From Rhodobacter sp. NTK016B (lineage in GTDB: Bacteria > Pseudomonadota > Alphaproteobacteria > Rhodobacterales > Rhodobacteraceae), in contig NZ_JAFKOK010000001.1 of assembly GCF_017303295.1 (NCBI RefSeq), positions 124,001 through 188,000 on the forward strand: DNA of 64,000 bases. The letters run 5' to 3'. Below are positions 17,259-26,529 of this stretch, piece by piece. The notes below the pieces were generated by a model. It had not been told where the DNA came from. It saw nothing but the letters and a program-made list of their open reading frames with translations, and made no database searches. Numbering within the stretch: position 1 is the stretch's first letter; every line of letters begins with the position of its first letter. A program made the position numbers and the translations under genes.

Positions 17259-18242
17259 TCAGTCCGCCCCGATAAAGGCAATGACCCGCTGCAGCGTCTC
17301 GGGATCGTCGACCACCGACAAATGCGTAGCCCCGGTCAGTGCGTATTCGCCCCGATCCGTGATCGCCGAAAAGGTGGGTTCGTATTGCTCGGCCACGAAG
17401 GCTTCGTCCTGCGCGCCCGCGATCAGCACGAAGGGCGGCAAAGCCGCGATCTCGGCCTGCCAGTCGCGGCGTGGCGAAAACCCGGTATTCAGCCGGTAGG
17501 AATACGCCCGTGTCGCGGTCTGTCCCAGCGGGCCGTCGAGCACCGAAGACGGGAAGCGGAACTGGATCACCGGCAGATGGTTCAGCGCGGTGACATGCGC
17601 CATGTTAAGCATGCTGAGACCGATGACCCGCCGCGTCAGCACATTCGCCCAGCCGCCCGAATTGGGGCGCGTGGTGGGCGCGTCGTACTGCACGAAGGGC
17701 GCCAGCAGCACCGCGCGGTCGATCATCGCGCCATGCTTTCCGCCGGCAAAGCGGATGACCAGCCCCCCGCCCGAGGAATGGCCCAGCATCACGACGCTTT
17801 GCCCCTCGCGCGCGGTCTGGGTGATGAGATCGGCGAGATCATCCTCGAACTGGCCGATGTAATCGACATCGCCGCGCCGCTGCGGGTCGGGCCCGTGGCC
17901 GCGCAAATCCGGGGCGATCACATCGATCCCGGCTTCGGCCAGCGCAGACCCGAGACCCGCGAACTGCGCCGAATGCCAGCCCGAGCCATGCACCGCCACC
18001 AGAAGCGGCGCGTCGTCGCGTCCCGAAAGCCATTGCCGATAGCCCAGCGCGGCCCCGTCGCGCGCTGTGTAAGCCTGAAGCTCGGGCATTTCCGCCCGCT
18101 GCAGGACCGAGAAATCCAGCCCCTCCCCCTCGGCCCGCAGATCGCTCTTCGGGCGATCACTGACAATAAGGCCCAGCGCTATGGTTGCAGGAATTGCCAC
18201 GAAAAGCGCGGCCGAGACGGCAATCTTGGTCAATAAACTCAT
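17259..18242 (-). CDS. Membrane-anchored alpha/beta hydrolase
   Basis: Serine hydrolase of 327 residues. An N-terminal membrane helix (residues 6-26) anchors it, and the catalytic domain is predicted to be periplasmic. The oxyanion motif is H-G-S-G-W-H near residue 100, the nucleophile elbow is G-H-S-S-G-G near residue 155, an acid residue lies in A-G-A-Q-D-E-A-F, and a late His is in G-A-T-H-L-S. The ATG at 18242 overlaps the stop of the methyltransferase gene by four bases. Lysophospholipase- or esterase-type activity is likely; the substrate is unknown. Confidence 0.83.
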   Translation of the reverse strand: MSLLTKIAVSAALFVAIPATIALGLIVSDRPKSDLRAEGEGLDFSVLQRAEMPELQAYTARDGAALGYRQWLSGRDDAPLLVAVHGSGWHSAQFAGLGSALAEAGIDVIAPDLRGHGPDPQRRGDVDYIGQFEDDLADLITQTAREGQSVVMLGHSSGGGLVIRFAGGKHGAMIDRAVLLAPFVQYDAPTTRPNSGGWANVLTRRVIGLSMLNMAHVTALNHLPVIQFRFPSSVLDGPLGQTATRAYSYRLNTGFSPRRDWQAEIAALPPFVLIAGAQDEAFVAEQYEPTFSAITDRGEYALTGATHLSVVDDPETLQRVIAFIGAD

Positions 18243-18922
18243 TGAGGCTCCACGACGACGAGTCGGTAATCGAAACTGTCGCCGTGCAGTTTCCAGCAAT
18301 TGATCTCGGACTTAAAGGCCTCAACCAGCGCATTGTCGCGCTCATTGGCCAATTGCGCTTCGAGCGGCTCGTAATAAGCGGCCCATCCGGCCCGCCCTAC
18401 CCAGCGCGCGCCGATGACGCGCCAGCCCGCCTGCGCGATCTCGCCGTCCAGCGCGGCGGTATCCGACAGCGTCACCCCTTCGGACGCGAAGTAATCCACG
18501 ACCGCCTGCGGGCGCTCCGTCCCGGTCCAGCGCAGATCGGAAAACGCGACCCGCCCGCCCGGCGCCAGATGCGCTCGCCATGCCGCAAGCGCCGCGCCGA
18601 CGCCAAGGTTATAGACCGCGCCAGCCGACCAGATCAGGTCATAGGGCCCGGCGGGCGGCGCGCGCATATCGCCGACAACCGCCTCGGCCCGGGGGTATTT
18701 TCCCGCGACCACATCGACGAAGGGCTCGGCCGCATCCAGCGCGACAACACGCCCGCGCGGCACCGCCGCGATGAGCGTGCCGGTATCCGCCCCGATCCCG
18801 CAGCCCGCGTCCAGCACCCGCGCATCGGCGGGCGTCTGCGCCACGTCGAGCGCCCAGCGCAGGCTTTCGGCGTCGCCCGGCCCGGCCCGTTCGAGGGTGA
18901 GGAAAAGGTCGATGATGGACAT
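18239..18922 (-). CDS. Class I SAM-dependent methyltransferase
   Basis: UbiE-type methyltransferase of 227 residues. Motif I is V-L-D-A-G-C-G-I-G-A near residue 38, motif II is V-V-A-L-D-A, and motif III lies around Y-D-L-I-W-S-A-G-A-V-Y near residue 110. The start at 18922 has AGGAG six bases upstream. It overlaps the hydrolase gene by four bases and lies 89 bases downstream of cimA. Target unknown; small molecules are more likely than nucleic acid given the fold. Confidence 0.83.
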   Translation of the reverse strand: MSIIDLFLTLERAGPGDAESLRWALDVAQTPADARVLDAGCGIGADTGTLIAAVPRGRVVALDAAEPFVDVVAGKYPRAEAVVGDMRAPPAGPYDLIWSAGAVYNLGVGAALAAWRAHLAPGGRVAFSDLRWTGTERPQAVVDYFASEGVTLSDTAALDGEIAQAGWRVIGARWVGRAGWAAYYEPLEAQLANERDNALVEAFKSEINCWKLHGDSFDYRLVVVEPQ

Positions 18923-19011
18923 GGCGGCTCCTGTTCGTTCCCGTCGCCAAACAGGTAGGGCAATCCCCGCGCAGGGCACGGACCAAGACGCCCCCTGCCC
19001 CGTGAAATCGC

Positions 19012-20634
19012 TCACATCTGCGGTTCGATCCCGTCGCGCAGAAGCTTCCAGCGGATCGCATCGAGCAGCGCGGTGAACGAGGCATCGACGATGTTGGGGC
19101 TCACCCCCACCGTCGACCAGCGCTGCCCCTTGCCATCCTCGCTGTCGATAATGACGCGGGTCACGGCCTCGGTCCCGCCCTGCGTGATCCGCACGCGGAA
19201 ATCGACCAGCTTCATATCGTCGATCGAGGCCTGATAGGGCCCCAGATCCTTGGCCAGCGCCTTGGACAGCGCGTTGACCGGGCCACGATCGGTGCCGCTT
19301 TCATCGACGCTCTCGCTGACCGACAGCGTCTTGGTATCGCCGATCTTAACCACCACGACCGCCTCGGACACGCTGACCATCTGGTCATAGCGGTTCTTGC
19401 GGCGCTCGACGGTGACACGGTAGCGCTTGATCTCGAAGAAGCGCGGCATAAGGCCCAGCTGTTCGCGTGCCAAAAGATCGAACGAGGCCTGCGCACCGTC
19501 ATAGGCATAGCCCTGATCCTCGCGCGCCTTCACCTCGTCGAGGATGCGCGCCAGCCGGGGATCGCCCGCCTCGACCTCGATCCCCGCCGCCTTCAGCCGC
19601 GCGCGCAGGTTCGACTGCCCGGCCTGGTTGGACATCGGGATCAGCCGCGTATTGCCCACCCATTCGGGCACGATATGCTCGTAGGTGGTCGGATCCTTCA
19701 GGATCGCGCTCGCATGCAGCCCCGCCTTATGCGCAAAGGCCGAGGCCCCGACATAGGGCGCCGAGCGCAGCGGCACACGGTTCAGGATATCGTCAAGCTT
19801 GCGCGACAGCCGCACAAGGCCCGTCAGCCCTTCGCGGGTGATGCCGGTCTCATAGGCGCTGGCATAGGGTTCCTTCAGCAACAGCGTCGGGATCAGGCTG
19901 GTCAGGTTGGCATTCCCGCAGCGCTCGCCCAGACCGTTCAGCGTGCCCTGAATCTGGCGCGCGCCCGCATCGACAGCGGCCAGCGAGCAACCGACTGCAT
20001 TGCCGGTATCGTCATGGCAATGGATGCCCAGACGATCGCCCGGAATGCCCGAGGCGATCACCGCGCCCACGATGCGCCCGACCTCGGCAGGCAAGGTGCC
20101 GCCATTGGTGTCGCACAAAACCACCCAGCGCGCGCCCGCCTCGTGAGCAGCCTTGCAGCAGGCCAGCGCGTAGTCGGGATTGGCCTTGTAGCCGTCGAAG
20201 AAATGCTCGGCATCCAGAAGCGCCTCGCGCCCCTGCGCAACCATATGCGCGACCGAGGCGCGAATATTCTCGAGATTTTCCTCAAGCGTGATGCCCAATG
20301 CGGTGGTCACGTGGAAATCATGCGACTTGCCGACAAGACAGACCGCCTTGGTGCCCGCATTCATGACCGCCGCCAGAACCTCGTCGTTCTCCGCCGAGCG
20401 GCCCGCGCGCTTGGTCATCCCGAAGGCGGTGAAGGTGGCGCGTGTTTCGGGCTTTGCGTCGAAGAATTCGCTGTCGGTCGGGTTCGCGCCCGGCCAGCCA
20501 CCCTCGATATAATCGATCCCCAGATCGTCGAGCGCCGCGGCGATGACCCGCTTCTCGGGGGTCGAGAACTGCACCCCCTGCGTCTGCTGCCCGTCGCGCA
20601 GGGTGGTGTCGTAGAGATAGAGCCGCTCGGTCAC
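19012..20634 (-). CDS. cimA: Citramalate synthase
   Basis: Condenses pyruvate and acetyl-CoA to (R)-citramalate, the first step of the threonine-independent isoleucine route. The 540-residue protein has the HMGL-like TIM barrel with T-T-L-R-D-G-Q-Q at residues 10-17, metal ligands in G-I-H-C-H-D-D-T-G-N-A, and the G-x-G-E-R-x-G-N-A-N signature near residue 240. A C-terminal LeuA allosteric domain follows (residues 420-535), so isoleucine feedback is expected. The start is a GTG with AAAGGGGG five bases upstream. The long C-terminal form separates it from 2-isopropylmalate synthase. Confidence 0.93.
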   Translation of the reverse strand: MTERLYLYDTTLRDGQQTQGVQFSTPEKRVIAAALDDLGIDYIEGGWPGANPTDSEFFDAKPETRATFTAFGMTKRAGRSAENDEVLAAVMNAGTKAVCLVGKSHDFHVTTALGITLEENLENIRASVAHMVAQGREALLDAEHFFDGYKANPDYALACCKAAHEAGARWVVLCDTNGGTLPAEVGRIVGAVIASGIPGDRLGIHCHDDTGNAVGCSLAAVDAGARQIQGTLNGLGERCGNANLTSLIPTLLLKEPYASAYETGITREGLTGLVRLSRKLDDILNRVPLRSAPYVGASAFAHKAGLHASAILKDPTTYEHIVPEWVGNTRLIPMSNQAGQSNLRARLKAAGIEVEAGDPRLARILDEVKAREDQGYAYDGAQASFDLLAREQLGLMPRFFEIKRYRVTVERRKNRYDQMVSVSEAVVVVKIGDTKTLSVSESVDESGTDRGPVNALSKALAKDLGPYQASIDDMKLVDFRVRITQGGTEAVTRVIIDSEDGKGQRWSTVGVSPNIVDASFTALLDAIRWKLLRDGIEPQM

Positions 20635-20728
20635 GCCGCGCCCCCTTTCAGATCGAAAACACGGCCAGCCGACAGACCCGCAAGACGAGACAGGACCACC
20701 GCTGCCGCCCTGCCTGCCGCGCCCCTTT

Positions 20729-20777
20729 CACTTTGTTCCAAATACTCCACGGGGGTCCGGGGGTGTGAAATCCCCGG
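20729..20777 (-). repeat. GC-rich intergenic repeat with ATTT box (copy 1)
   Basis: On the minus strand this stretch contains CCCCCGGACCCCCG followed by TGGAGTATTTGGAACAAAG. The same arrangement (CCCCCG, then a GGA-ATTT box, then ACAAAG) recurs at 46182-46230 and, more loosely, at 46011-46079. It lies between cysS and cimA. It may act as a processing or termination element; the three copies are degenerate. Confidence 0.65.
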
Positions 20778-20814
20778 TTCCGCACGGGCCATAAGCGCCG
20801 CCATCAGGCTCATC

Positions 20815-22230
20815 TCACAACCCCCCCAGCTTCGCCGCGTCGAACCCCGCGCCGGGGACCAGTTCGACCCCCGCTTTCGACATCCGCACCTCGACGCCCG
20901 CCTCGATCAGCGCGGTTTTCAGCACGTCCACGGGGGCGAAATCCTTGGTCTCCATCGCGGTCGCCCGGAGAGCGGCCAGCTTGGCCGCAAGGGCCGACAG
21001 GTCGACGCCCTCGGCCCAGTCGCCCATCCCAACCTCCAAAAGGCCCAGCAGGCGGGCCGAGGCCAGAAAGACGCCCTTTTCGTAGAAGCAATCCTTCTGC
21101 GGGTTGCCGGCAATCGCCTTGGCCAGCGCGTGCAGCCGGGCCATCGCGCCCGCGACATTGAGGTCGTCGGCCAGCGCCTCGACGATCTCGGCGTCGGGGC
21201 CGGTGGGCTCGGCATCCGCGACCATGGCGCGCCAGCCGCGCAGGATGCCCTCGGCTTCGCGCGCGCGCTCGGCCGTCCAGTCCATCGGCTTGCGGTAATG
21301 CGTGGACAGCATGACGAAGCGGATCACCTCGCCCGGATAGCCCTGATCGAGAAGCTCGCGCACGGTGAAGAAGTTGCCCAGCGACTTGGACATCTTCTTG
21401 CCCTCGACCAGCAGCATCTCGTTATGCATCCACACCCGCGCGAAGCCTCCGTCCGGATGGGCGCAGCAGCTTTGCGCGATCTCGTTTTCGTGGTGAGGGA
21501 ATTGCAGGTCGATGCCACCGCCATGGATATCGAAGGACTCGCCCAGCAGCTCATAGGACATGGCCGAGCATTCGATATGCCAGCCCGGACGCCCCCGGCC
21601 CCACGGGCTGTCCCAGCCCGGCAGCCCGGCATCCGAGGGCTTCCACAGCACGAAATCCATCGGGTCTTCCTTGTAGGGCGCGACCTCGACGCGAGCGCCC
21701 GCGATCATGTCGTCGACCGACCGGCCCGAAAGCTTGCCGTAATCAGGATACGAGCGGACCTTGAACAGGACATGCCCTTCGACCGCATAGGCGTGGCCCC
21801 TGGCGATCAGATCCTCAATCATAGCGATCATCGCGCCGATATACTCTGTCGCGCGCGGCTCATGCGTGGGCGTCAGCGCGCCCAGCGCGCCCATATCGGC
21901 GTGATACCAGCCGATGGTTTCCTGCGTGCGCTGATGGATCAGTTCTTCCAGCGTGCCCTCGGCCCCCGCCTCCTTGCGCGCCAGCGCGGTCGCGTTGATC
22001 TTGTCGTCCACGTCGGTGAAGTTGCGCACATAGGTGACGTGATCCTCGCCGTAGACATGCCGCAAGAGCCGGAACAGCGTGTCGAAAACCAGCACGGGCC
22101 GGGCATTGCCCAGATGCGCGCGGTCATAGACGGTCGGGCCGCAGACATACATCCGCACATTGTCGGGATCCGAAGGCGCGAAGTCTTCCTTCGCGCGGGT
22201 GCGGGTGTTGTAGAGGCGGATAGCCGTCAT
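20815..22230 (-). CDS. cysS: Cysteinyl-tRNA synthetase
   Basis: Class I aminoacyl-tRNA synthetase charging tRNA-Cys, 471 residues, standard length. The zinc-site Cys in C-G-P-T-V-Y-D is at residue 30, the HIGH-like motif H-L-G-N is at residues 39-42, the zinc ligands Cys and His recur in H-I-E-C-S-A-M and H-H-E-N-E near residues 223-252, and K-M-S-K-S-L-G-N is near residue 285. It is upstream of cimA on the same strand with 180 bases between, which hold a repeat element. Confidence 0.96.
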   Translation of the reverse strand: MTAIRLYNTRTRAKEDFAPSDPDNVRMYVCGPTVYDRAHLGNARPVLVFDTLFRLLRHVYGEDHVTYVRNFTDVDDKINATALARKEAGAEGTLEELIHQRTQETIGWYHADMGALGALTPTHEPRATEYIGAMIAMIEDLIARGHAYAVEGHVLFKVRSYPDYGKLSGRSVDDMIAGARVEVAPYKEDPMDFVLWKPSDAGLPGWDSPWGRGRPGWHIECSAMSYELLGESFDIHGGGIDLQFPHHENEIAQSCCAHPDGGFARVWMHNEMLLVEGKKMSKSLGNFFTVRELLDQGYPGEVIRFVMLSTHYRKPMDWTAERAREAEGILRGWRAMVADAEPTGPDAEIVEALADDLNVAGAMARLHALAKAIAGNPQKDCFYEKGVFLASARLLGLLEVGMGDWAEGVDLSALAAKLAALRATAMETKDFAPVDVLKTALIEAGVEVRMSKAGVELVPGAGFDAAKLGGL

Positions 22231-22411
22231 GTGATCGTCTCCCCTGATCGCGACAAATCGGGCACCCCCGCGCGGGGTGGGCTATGCGCTTCTCATGAGG
22301 AAAAGACAACGCCCCGCGCGAGCCAAAGCTCAGCGGGTAATGCAGCAAATGAAGATGCGCAGCGTGGTCATGGCAGGGCGAATAGCACCAGGGCGGGCCT
22401 CGCGCAAGCGT

Positions 22412-23356
22412 TCAGCGCAGCGCGTTGCCGGTGGCGCCCGGCAGCGTGCGGCGGCCCGCCCGGACCTCGCGCCATGTCATCAGCAGCCCGCCCGCCACGA
22501 CGATGCAGGCGCCGGTGATGCTGACCGCATCAGGCCACAGGTCGAAAACGGCAATGTCGTAAAGCGCGGCCCAGACCAGCGTGATGTAGAAGAACGGCGC
22601 GACGAAGCTGACATCGGCCAGCCGGTTCGCGGTCAGAAGCAGGATCTGCGCGCTGACCATGACGACGCCGATGGCGATAAGGGCGGCCCAGACCTGCGGG
22701 CTTTGCGGCCATGTCAGGACCGGGGCGGCGATCAGCGCCGAAATCCCCATCCCCATCGCGTTGTTGATCAGCATCGTGCGCCCGAAGGGTTCCGAGGTGG
22801 CGAGCCGCTTGATGAAGATATTCTCGATCCCCATGCAGACGGCGGCCCCCAGCGCCAGCAGCGCCGCGGGCTGGATCACGCCCGCGCCGGGCCGCAACAG
22901 GATGGCCGCGCCCGCCATCGCGATGCAGGCCGCCGCCCAGCGCCACGGCCCGACCCGCTCGCCCAGAACGAGGATCGCGAAAGCCATCGTCGCCACGGGG
23001 CTGGTGAAGCTGAGCGCGTTGGCATCGGCCAGCGGCAGATGCGCCGAGGCCGCGAACATCAGCCCGCCGCCGGTATAGCCCAGCATCGTGCGGATCAGGT
23101 GACGGCGGTAATGCGGGCGCGGCGTATCTGCGCTCTGACGCCATGGCTGGCGTCCGGTGGCCCGGCGCAGCCCGAGGAACAGCGCGACCGCGACGAAGCC
23201 CCACAGGAACCGCGACTGGCTTATCATCAACGGATGGATCTGCTGCCCCAGCGCTCCGCTGCCCAGCGCCTTGGCGATCAGCGTGGTGCCCGCAACCAGC
23301 ATCGTGCAGCCGAGCATGGCAAGAACGGCGGCAAGAAGGGTCGAGCGCATGGGCAT
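22412..23356 (-). CDS. DMT-superfamily (EamA) transporter
   Basis: Drug/metabolite transporter with two EamA repeats and about ten membrane helices in 314 residues. Each half ends in a family-type segment: T-S-P-V-A-T-M-A-F-A near residue 120 with E-R-V-G-P-W-R-W, and F-V-A-P-F-F-Y-I-T-L-V-W near residue 255. Two in-frame ATGs (23356 and 23350) could start it, and neither has a strong ribosome site. Such proteins export amino acids, S-adenosylmethionine or other metabolites; the substrate is not evident. It is 181 bases upstream of cysS and may be its own unit. Confidence 0.85.
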   Translation of the reverse strand: MPMRSTLLAAVLAMLGCTMLVAGTTLIAKALGSGALGQQIHPLMISQSRFLWGFVAVALFLGLRRATGRQPWRQSADTPRPHYRRHLIRTMLGYTGGGLMFAASAHLPLADANALSFTSPVATMAFAILVLGERVGPWRWAAACIAMAGAAILLRPGAGVIQPAALLALGAAVCMGIENIFIKRLATSEPFGRTMLINNAMGMGISALIAAPVLTWPQSPQVWAALIAIGVVMVSAQILLLTANRLADVSFVAPFFYITLVWAALYDIAVFDLWPDAVSITGACIVVAGGLLMTWREVRAGRRTLPGATGNALR

Positions 23357-23507
23357 GTCCGTCTGAAGGGTGCCCGACGGATCTAGGTCGTTAACAGGCG
23401 AAAGGAAAGACCGCAGGCGATGCGGCGCGGGCGAAGGGCTCTTCCGCGCGCCCAGCGGCCCCTTCCCCGGCGAAAAGCGCCCCTTTGCGCGCTAAGGTTG
23501 CGCAAAC

Positions 23508-23521
23508 TTGATCTCAATCAA
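23508..23521 (+). promoter_or_regulatory. Perfect FNR/FnrL-type box upstream of nsrR
   Basis: TTGATCTCAATCAA at 23508-23521 is an exact match to the FNR/Dnr consensus TTGAT-N4-ATCAA. It lies 81 bases before the ATG of the Rrf2-family gene. A clear -10 box at class II spacing is not obvious (TAACCT at 23537-23542 is the nearest), so activation versus repression is open. Confidence 0.8.
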
Positions 23522-23602
23522 AGCGGCGGTCGCAATTAACCTGTTCCTTGGACGCATCAAAGCGGCACAGGCCGCGCCCCGTACGGTGCTTTGGAGATCG
23601 CG

Positions 23603-24091
23603 ATGCGTCTGACCACACGAACCAACCTTGCCCTGCGCACCCTGATGGTCTGCGCCGTCAATCCCGAGCGGATCGTACGCAAGAGCGACGTGGCGAAGGC
23701 AATCAACGCCTCGGAGAACCATCTGGCGCAGGTCGTCAACCAGCTTGGCCAGTCGGGTTTCATCACCACGCTGCGGGGACGCCATGGCGGCTTCACGCTG
23801 GCGCGTCCGGCGGCCGAAATCTCGGTCGGCTCCGTGTTCCGCGCCTTCGAGGCCGAGCTGCCGTTCATCGAGTGTTTTTCGGACGACAATACCTGCCCGC
23901 TCAAGGGCGTCTGCCGCATGTCGCAGCATCTGACCCGCGCGGTCGAAAGCTTCTATGCCTCGCTCGACCCGGTAACGCTGGGCGAACTGACCGATTGCAA
24001 CGAGGGGCTCGAAGCGATCCTGTCGCTGGAAGACTGCACGCGCCGGGTCAACACCGCGCGCTGCGCTCAGGCGCAGGCGGTTCCGGCCTGA
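23603..24091 (+). CDS. nsrR: Rrf2-family iron-sulfur regulator, NsrR-like
   Basis: Transcription factor of the Rrf2 family, 162 residues, with an N-terminal winged helix (M-R-L-T-T-R-T-N-L-A-L-R-T-L-M) and three cluster-ligand cysteines in E-C-F-S-D-D-N-T-C-P-L-K-G-V-C near residues 86-100 (C-x6-C-x5-C). The G-R-H-G-G-F-x-L-A-R-P wing motif and the E-C-F context are those of NsrR, the nitric oxide sensor, more than IscR. I took the ATG at 23603, with GGAG 6 bases upstream, over the TTG 12 bases earlier. A perfect FNR box upstream ties it to low oxygen or NO. Confidence 0.8.
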   Translation: MRLTTRTNLALRTLMVCAVNPERIVRKSDVAKAINASENHLAQVVNQLGQSGFITTLRGRHGGFTLARPAAEISVGSVFRAFEAELPFIECFSDDNTCPLKGVCRMSQHLTRAVESFYASLDPVTLGELTDCNEGLEAILSLEDCTRRVNTARCAQAQAVPA

Positions 24092-24109
24092 CAAGTCTGA
24101 CGAAACAGA

Positions 24110-24718
24110 TCAGAAGGTGATGCGCAGACGGTCGCGCATGATCTCGATGCGCGAGAAGCGTTCGAGATAGCGCATCCCCAGCAGCGAGCCATGCAGCTCG
24201 CCCTCATTCACCAGCGCGCGCACGCGTCGCGCCTCATGCCCTTCCAGCGCCACCCGGTCGAGCGTCACCTGCGCGGTGCGGGTCATGCCGTTGGCGGTGC
24301 TCGCAAGCCCGAGATAGCGCAGATCGTCTTCCGTGAACCCCAGCTTCGCCGCATCCTCTTGCGTCAGGACCATGTCGGTGGCCCCGGTATCGAGGATGAA
24401 GCGCACCGGCGTCGCCACGCCGTTCGGCCCGGTGATATCCAGCGTCACATGGTATTGCCCGTCAAAGGCCCGCCGCAGGATCAGGCCGTCGCCCTCTGCC
24501 GTCTGGACCGCCGCGCGCGAGAATTGCGTGCTGTCCCAAAGCCCGTACGCCGCCGCCGCACCGACGAAGATCAGCGCCCAGAGGATCGCGTGCCGCAGAA
24601 ACGTCAACAGCCGCCCCTGCGTGGCGACCAGCGCGTAACCGACCAGCGCAACACCCAGCACGCCCAGATAGACAAGGCGCGCGATGTCGTCGTCGGTGAG
24701 CTGTTGCAGAGCGTCCAT
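24110..24718 (-). CDS. Membrane-anchored retropepsin-like aspartic protease
   Basis: 202-residue protein of the bacterial clan AA aspartic protease group (TIGR02281 type). Two membrane helices (about residues 14-33 and 44-61) precede a single protease domain. The active site is D-T-G-A at residues 110-113 within F-I-L-D-T-G-A-T-D-M-V, and the hydrophobic flap partner G-S-L-L-G-M lies near residue 180. A single D-T-G means it must dimerise, as in retropepsins. Its target is unknown. It converges on nsrR with 18 bases between the stops. Confidence 0.85.
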   Translation of the reverse strand: MDALQQLTDDDIARLVYLGVLGVALVGYALVATQGRLLTFLRHAILWALIFVGAAAAYGLWDSTQFSRAAVQTAEGDGLILRRAFDGQYHVTLDITGPNGVATPVRFILDTGATDMVLTQEDAAKLGFTEDDLRYLGLASTANGMTRTAQVTLDRVALEGHEARRVRALVNEGELHGSLLGMRYLERFSRIEIMRDRLRITF

Positions 24719-24832
24719 CCGGGCCTTTCCAACTGCGGGATGGATCAAATGTAGGCCGCCGCCGCCGATCTTCACAGAGGACGCAGTGTCACGTCAGCGT
24801 CAGAACAGCCCCTGACAGCCCTTACCCGACGC

Positions 24833-25450
24833 TCAGCCCCCGATCACCCCGGCGGCGCGCGCGCCGTTCAGCACGAATTGCGTCGCCAGCGCGGCCAGCA
24901 AAAGGCCCATGAGCCGCGTGACCACCATCTCGCCCACCCGGCCCAGCAGCCGCTCGAGCAACGGCGCGAGCAGGAAAAAGGCGAAAGCCGATCCGACAAC
25001 CAGCAACATCACTGCGTGCACCGCCAACGCCCCGGTCATGGTTTCGGTCTGGTTGACCAGCAGGATCATCGACGCCATCGCGCCCGGCCCGGCCAGAAGC
25101 GGCATCGCCAGCGGAAAAACCGAGGGGTCGGGCGATTGCTGCGCGTGCCCCTCGCGCCGGGGCTGGCGCCGGTCGAACAGCATGTCGAGCGCGGTCAGGA
25201 ATAGCAGCACCCCGCCCGAGATCTGGAAGGCGGGCATCGAGATGCCGATGGTCGACAGGATCGTCTCGCCTGCCAGCCCGAACACGGTCAGCAGCGCCGC
25301 CGCAATGATACAGGCGCGCACCGCTACGATGCGGCGCTGGCGCACATCCATCCCGGCGGTGAGCGGGATGAAAAGCGGCGCAAGCCCGATCGGATCGATG
25401 ATCACGAAAAGCGTGACGAAGGCCGTGGTGAGAAAGGCGATATCGGGCAT
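24833..25450 (-). CDS. MarC family integral membrane protein
   Basis: 205-residue, six-helix membrane protein of the MarC/UPF0056 family. The family marker D-P-I-G-L-A-P-L-F appears near residue 20, G-G-V-L-L-F-L-T-A-L-D-M near residue 79, and the second half has the matching P-L-L-A-G-P-G-A-M near residue 116. The molecular function of the family is not established; early claims of a role in multiple antibiotic resistance were not upheld. It starts at 25450, divergent from the next gene. Confidence 0.88.
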   Translation of the reverse strand: MPDIAFLTTAFVTLFVIIDPIGLAPLFIPLTAGMDVRQRRIVAVRACIIAAALLTVFGLAGETILSTIGISMPAFQISGGVLLFLTALDMLFDRRQPRREGHAQQSPDPSVFPLAMPLLAGPGAMASMILLVNQTETMTGALAVHAVMLLVVGSAFAFFLLAPLLERLLGRVGEMVVTRLMGLLLAALATQFVLNGARAAGVIGG

Positions 25451-25599
25451 GGCTCAAGGCTTCCCGCGTCGGGGAGCCTGTGTCAATCGCCGATCACGCC
25501 GGGACGGGCGTCAATCGGCTGTGATTTGACCCGCCACGGCGGCGGCGTAGGGTGGCGGGACTTCACCAGACAAGGTTCACCAGACAAGGATCGTCGCCC

Positions 25600-26463
25600 A
25601 TGACACTGCGTTTGCCTTTGGCCGCGCTGGCCACGCTGATCGCCCTGCCGGTCGCGGCCCAGGATCTGGGCCCGGCCGATGTGACGGATATCGAAACGGT
25701 GATGGCTTGCCCGCGTGATCAGGGACCGGACGCGGCCTATTGGGCCTGCCTCGAGGGATCGGGCATGAGCCCCGGCGCGCTGGCCTTCGCGCGGACCCTG
25801 GCCGGTGCCGACGATCTGCCGGGGCCCGGTTTCATGCTGGCCTTTACCGAGCTGGGTCCGGTGGATCTGGCCGATGTGGTTCTGCCCTTCCTTGCCAATA
25901 CCAACGATCAGTCGCTTCTGGTGAACGGCGCCGACGGCCCGATGCAGCCGCAACTCGGGGCGCGCCCCGACGACGCGCAGAGCCGCGCCCTGATGCGGGA
26001 ATACCCGGACGCAATGCCCGCCTTCCGCATGGCGGTGGTGGGGCATCGGCGGGTGGGCGTCGAGCAGCGCTTTGTGATCTCGGACGAGATCACCGATGGC
26101 TGCCGCGCCTGCGCGCATCTCGGTCTGGCCTTGTCGGCAATGGTGTTTCGCGACGGGGTGCTGGATCGGGTCGAACCGCTGGGCTGGCTACCCGCCGGAA
26201 TCGCCGCGCCCGAAGCCCTGTCCGAAGAGCTGAAAGCGGGCAGCGAGCGCGCGCTGCAGATCGCGCTGACAATGCGGGGCTACGCGCCGGGGCGGATGGA
26301 TGGCAGGCCGGGGGACACAACCGATGCGGCGTTCCAGACCTTCCTGACCGACCACTGCCTGCCCCCGCAGGACAGGCCCGGAGACGCGGCTATCGCCCTG
26401 CTGATCGGCAGCCCGATGATCGATCCGCGCGACCAGATGACACCGCCCGACTGCGCCGAATAA
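25600..26463 (+). CDS. Secreted protein with C-terminal peptidoglycan-binding-like domain
   Basis: Exported protein of 287 residues. A signal peptide with an A-L-P-V-A-A-Q-D end is visible at residues 1-22, and the ATG at 25600 has AAGGA nine bases before it. Four cysteines occur in the mature part, two of them in T-D-G-C-R-A-C. Residues about 210-255 have the pattern of a PG_binding_1 helix bundle (A-L-x-I-A-L-x-M-R-G-Y-x-x-G-x-x-D-G). I do not recognise the N-terminal 200 residues. It converges on yheS with a shared hairpin. Confidence 0.65.
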   Translation: MTLRLPLAALATLIALPVAAQDLGPADVTDIETVMACPRDQGPDAAYWACLEGSGMSPGALAFARTLAGADDLPGPGFMLAFTELGPVDLADVVLPFLANTNDQSLLVNGADGPMQPQLGARPDDAQSRALMREYPDAMPAFRMAVVGHRRVGVEQRFVISDEITDGCRACAHLGLALSAMVFRDGVLDRVEPLGWLPAGIAAPEALSEELKAGSERALQIALTMRGYAPGRMDGRPGDTTDAAFQTFLTDHCLPPQDRPGDAAIALLIGSPMIDPRDQMTPPDCAE

Positions 26464-26501
26464 CGCGGTCGGGCGGGGATTCATCATACATTGGCGAGGA
26501 C

Positions 26502-26529
26502 AATGTCAGGCCTTATTATGCCTGACATT
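26502..26529. terminator. Hairpin between converging genes
   Basis: A perfect 10-base-pair stem, AATGTCAGGC (26502-26511) with its complement at 26520-26529, encloses the AT-rich loop CTTATTAT. It lies between the stop at 26463 and the stop of yheS, with its right arm touching the yheS stop codon. No strong T-run follows on either strand. Confidence 0.6.

Noticed and set aside
20631-20813. A 60-codon frame placed exactly between cysS and cimA, coupled at both ends
   Set aside because: It starts one base after the cysS stop and its stop overlaps the cimA start, which looks deliberate, but its sequence is mostly a translation of the intergenic repeat, and cimA has its own strong ribosome site. 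I treat it as chance.
23547-23560. Second FNR-like site upstream of nsrR (TTGGA...ATCAA)
   Set aside because: The half-site spacing is three bases rather than four, and the first half-site is wrong at one position.
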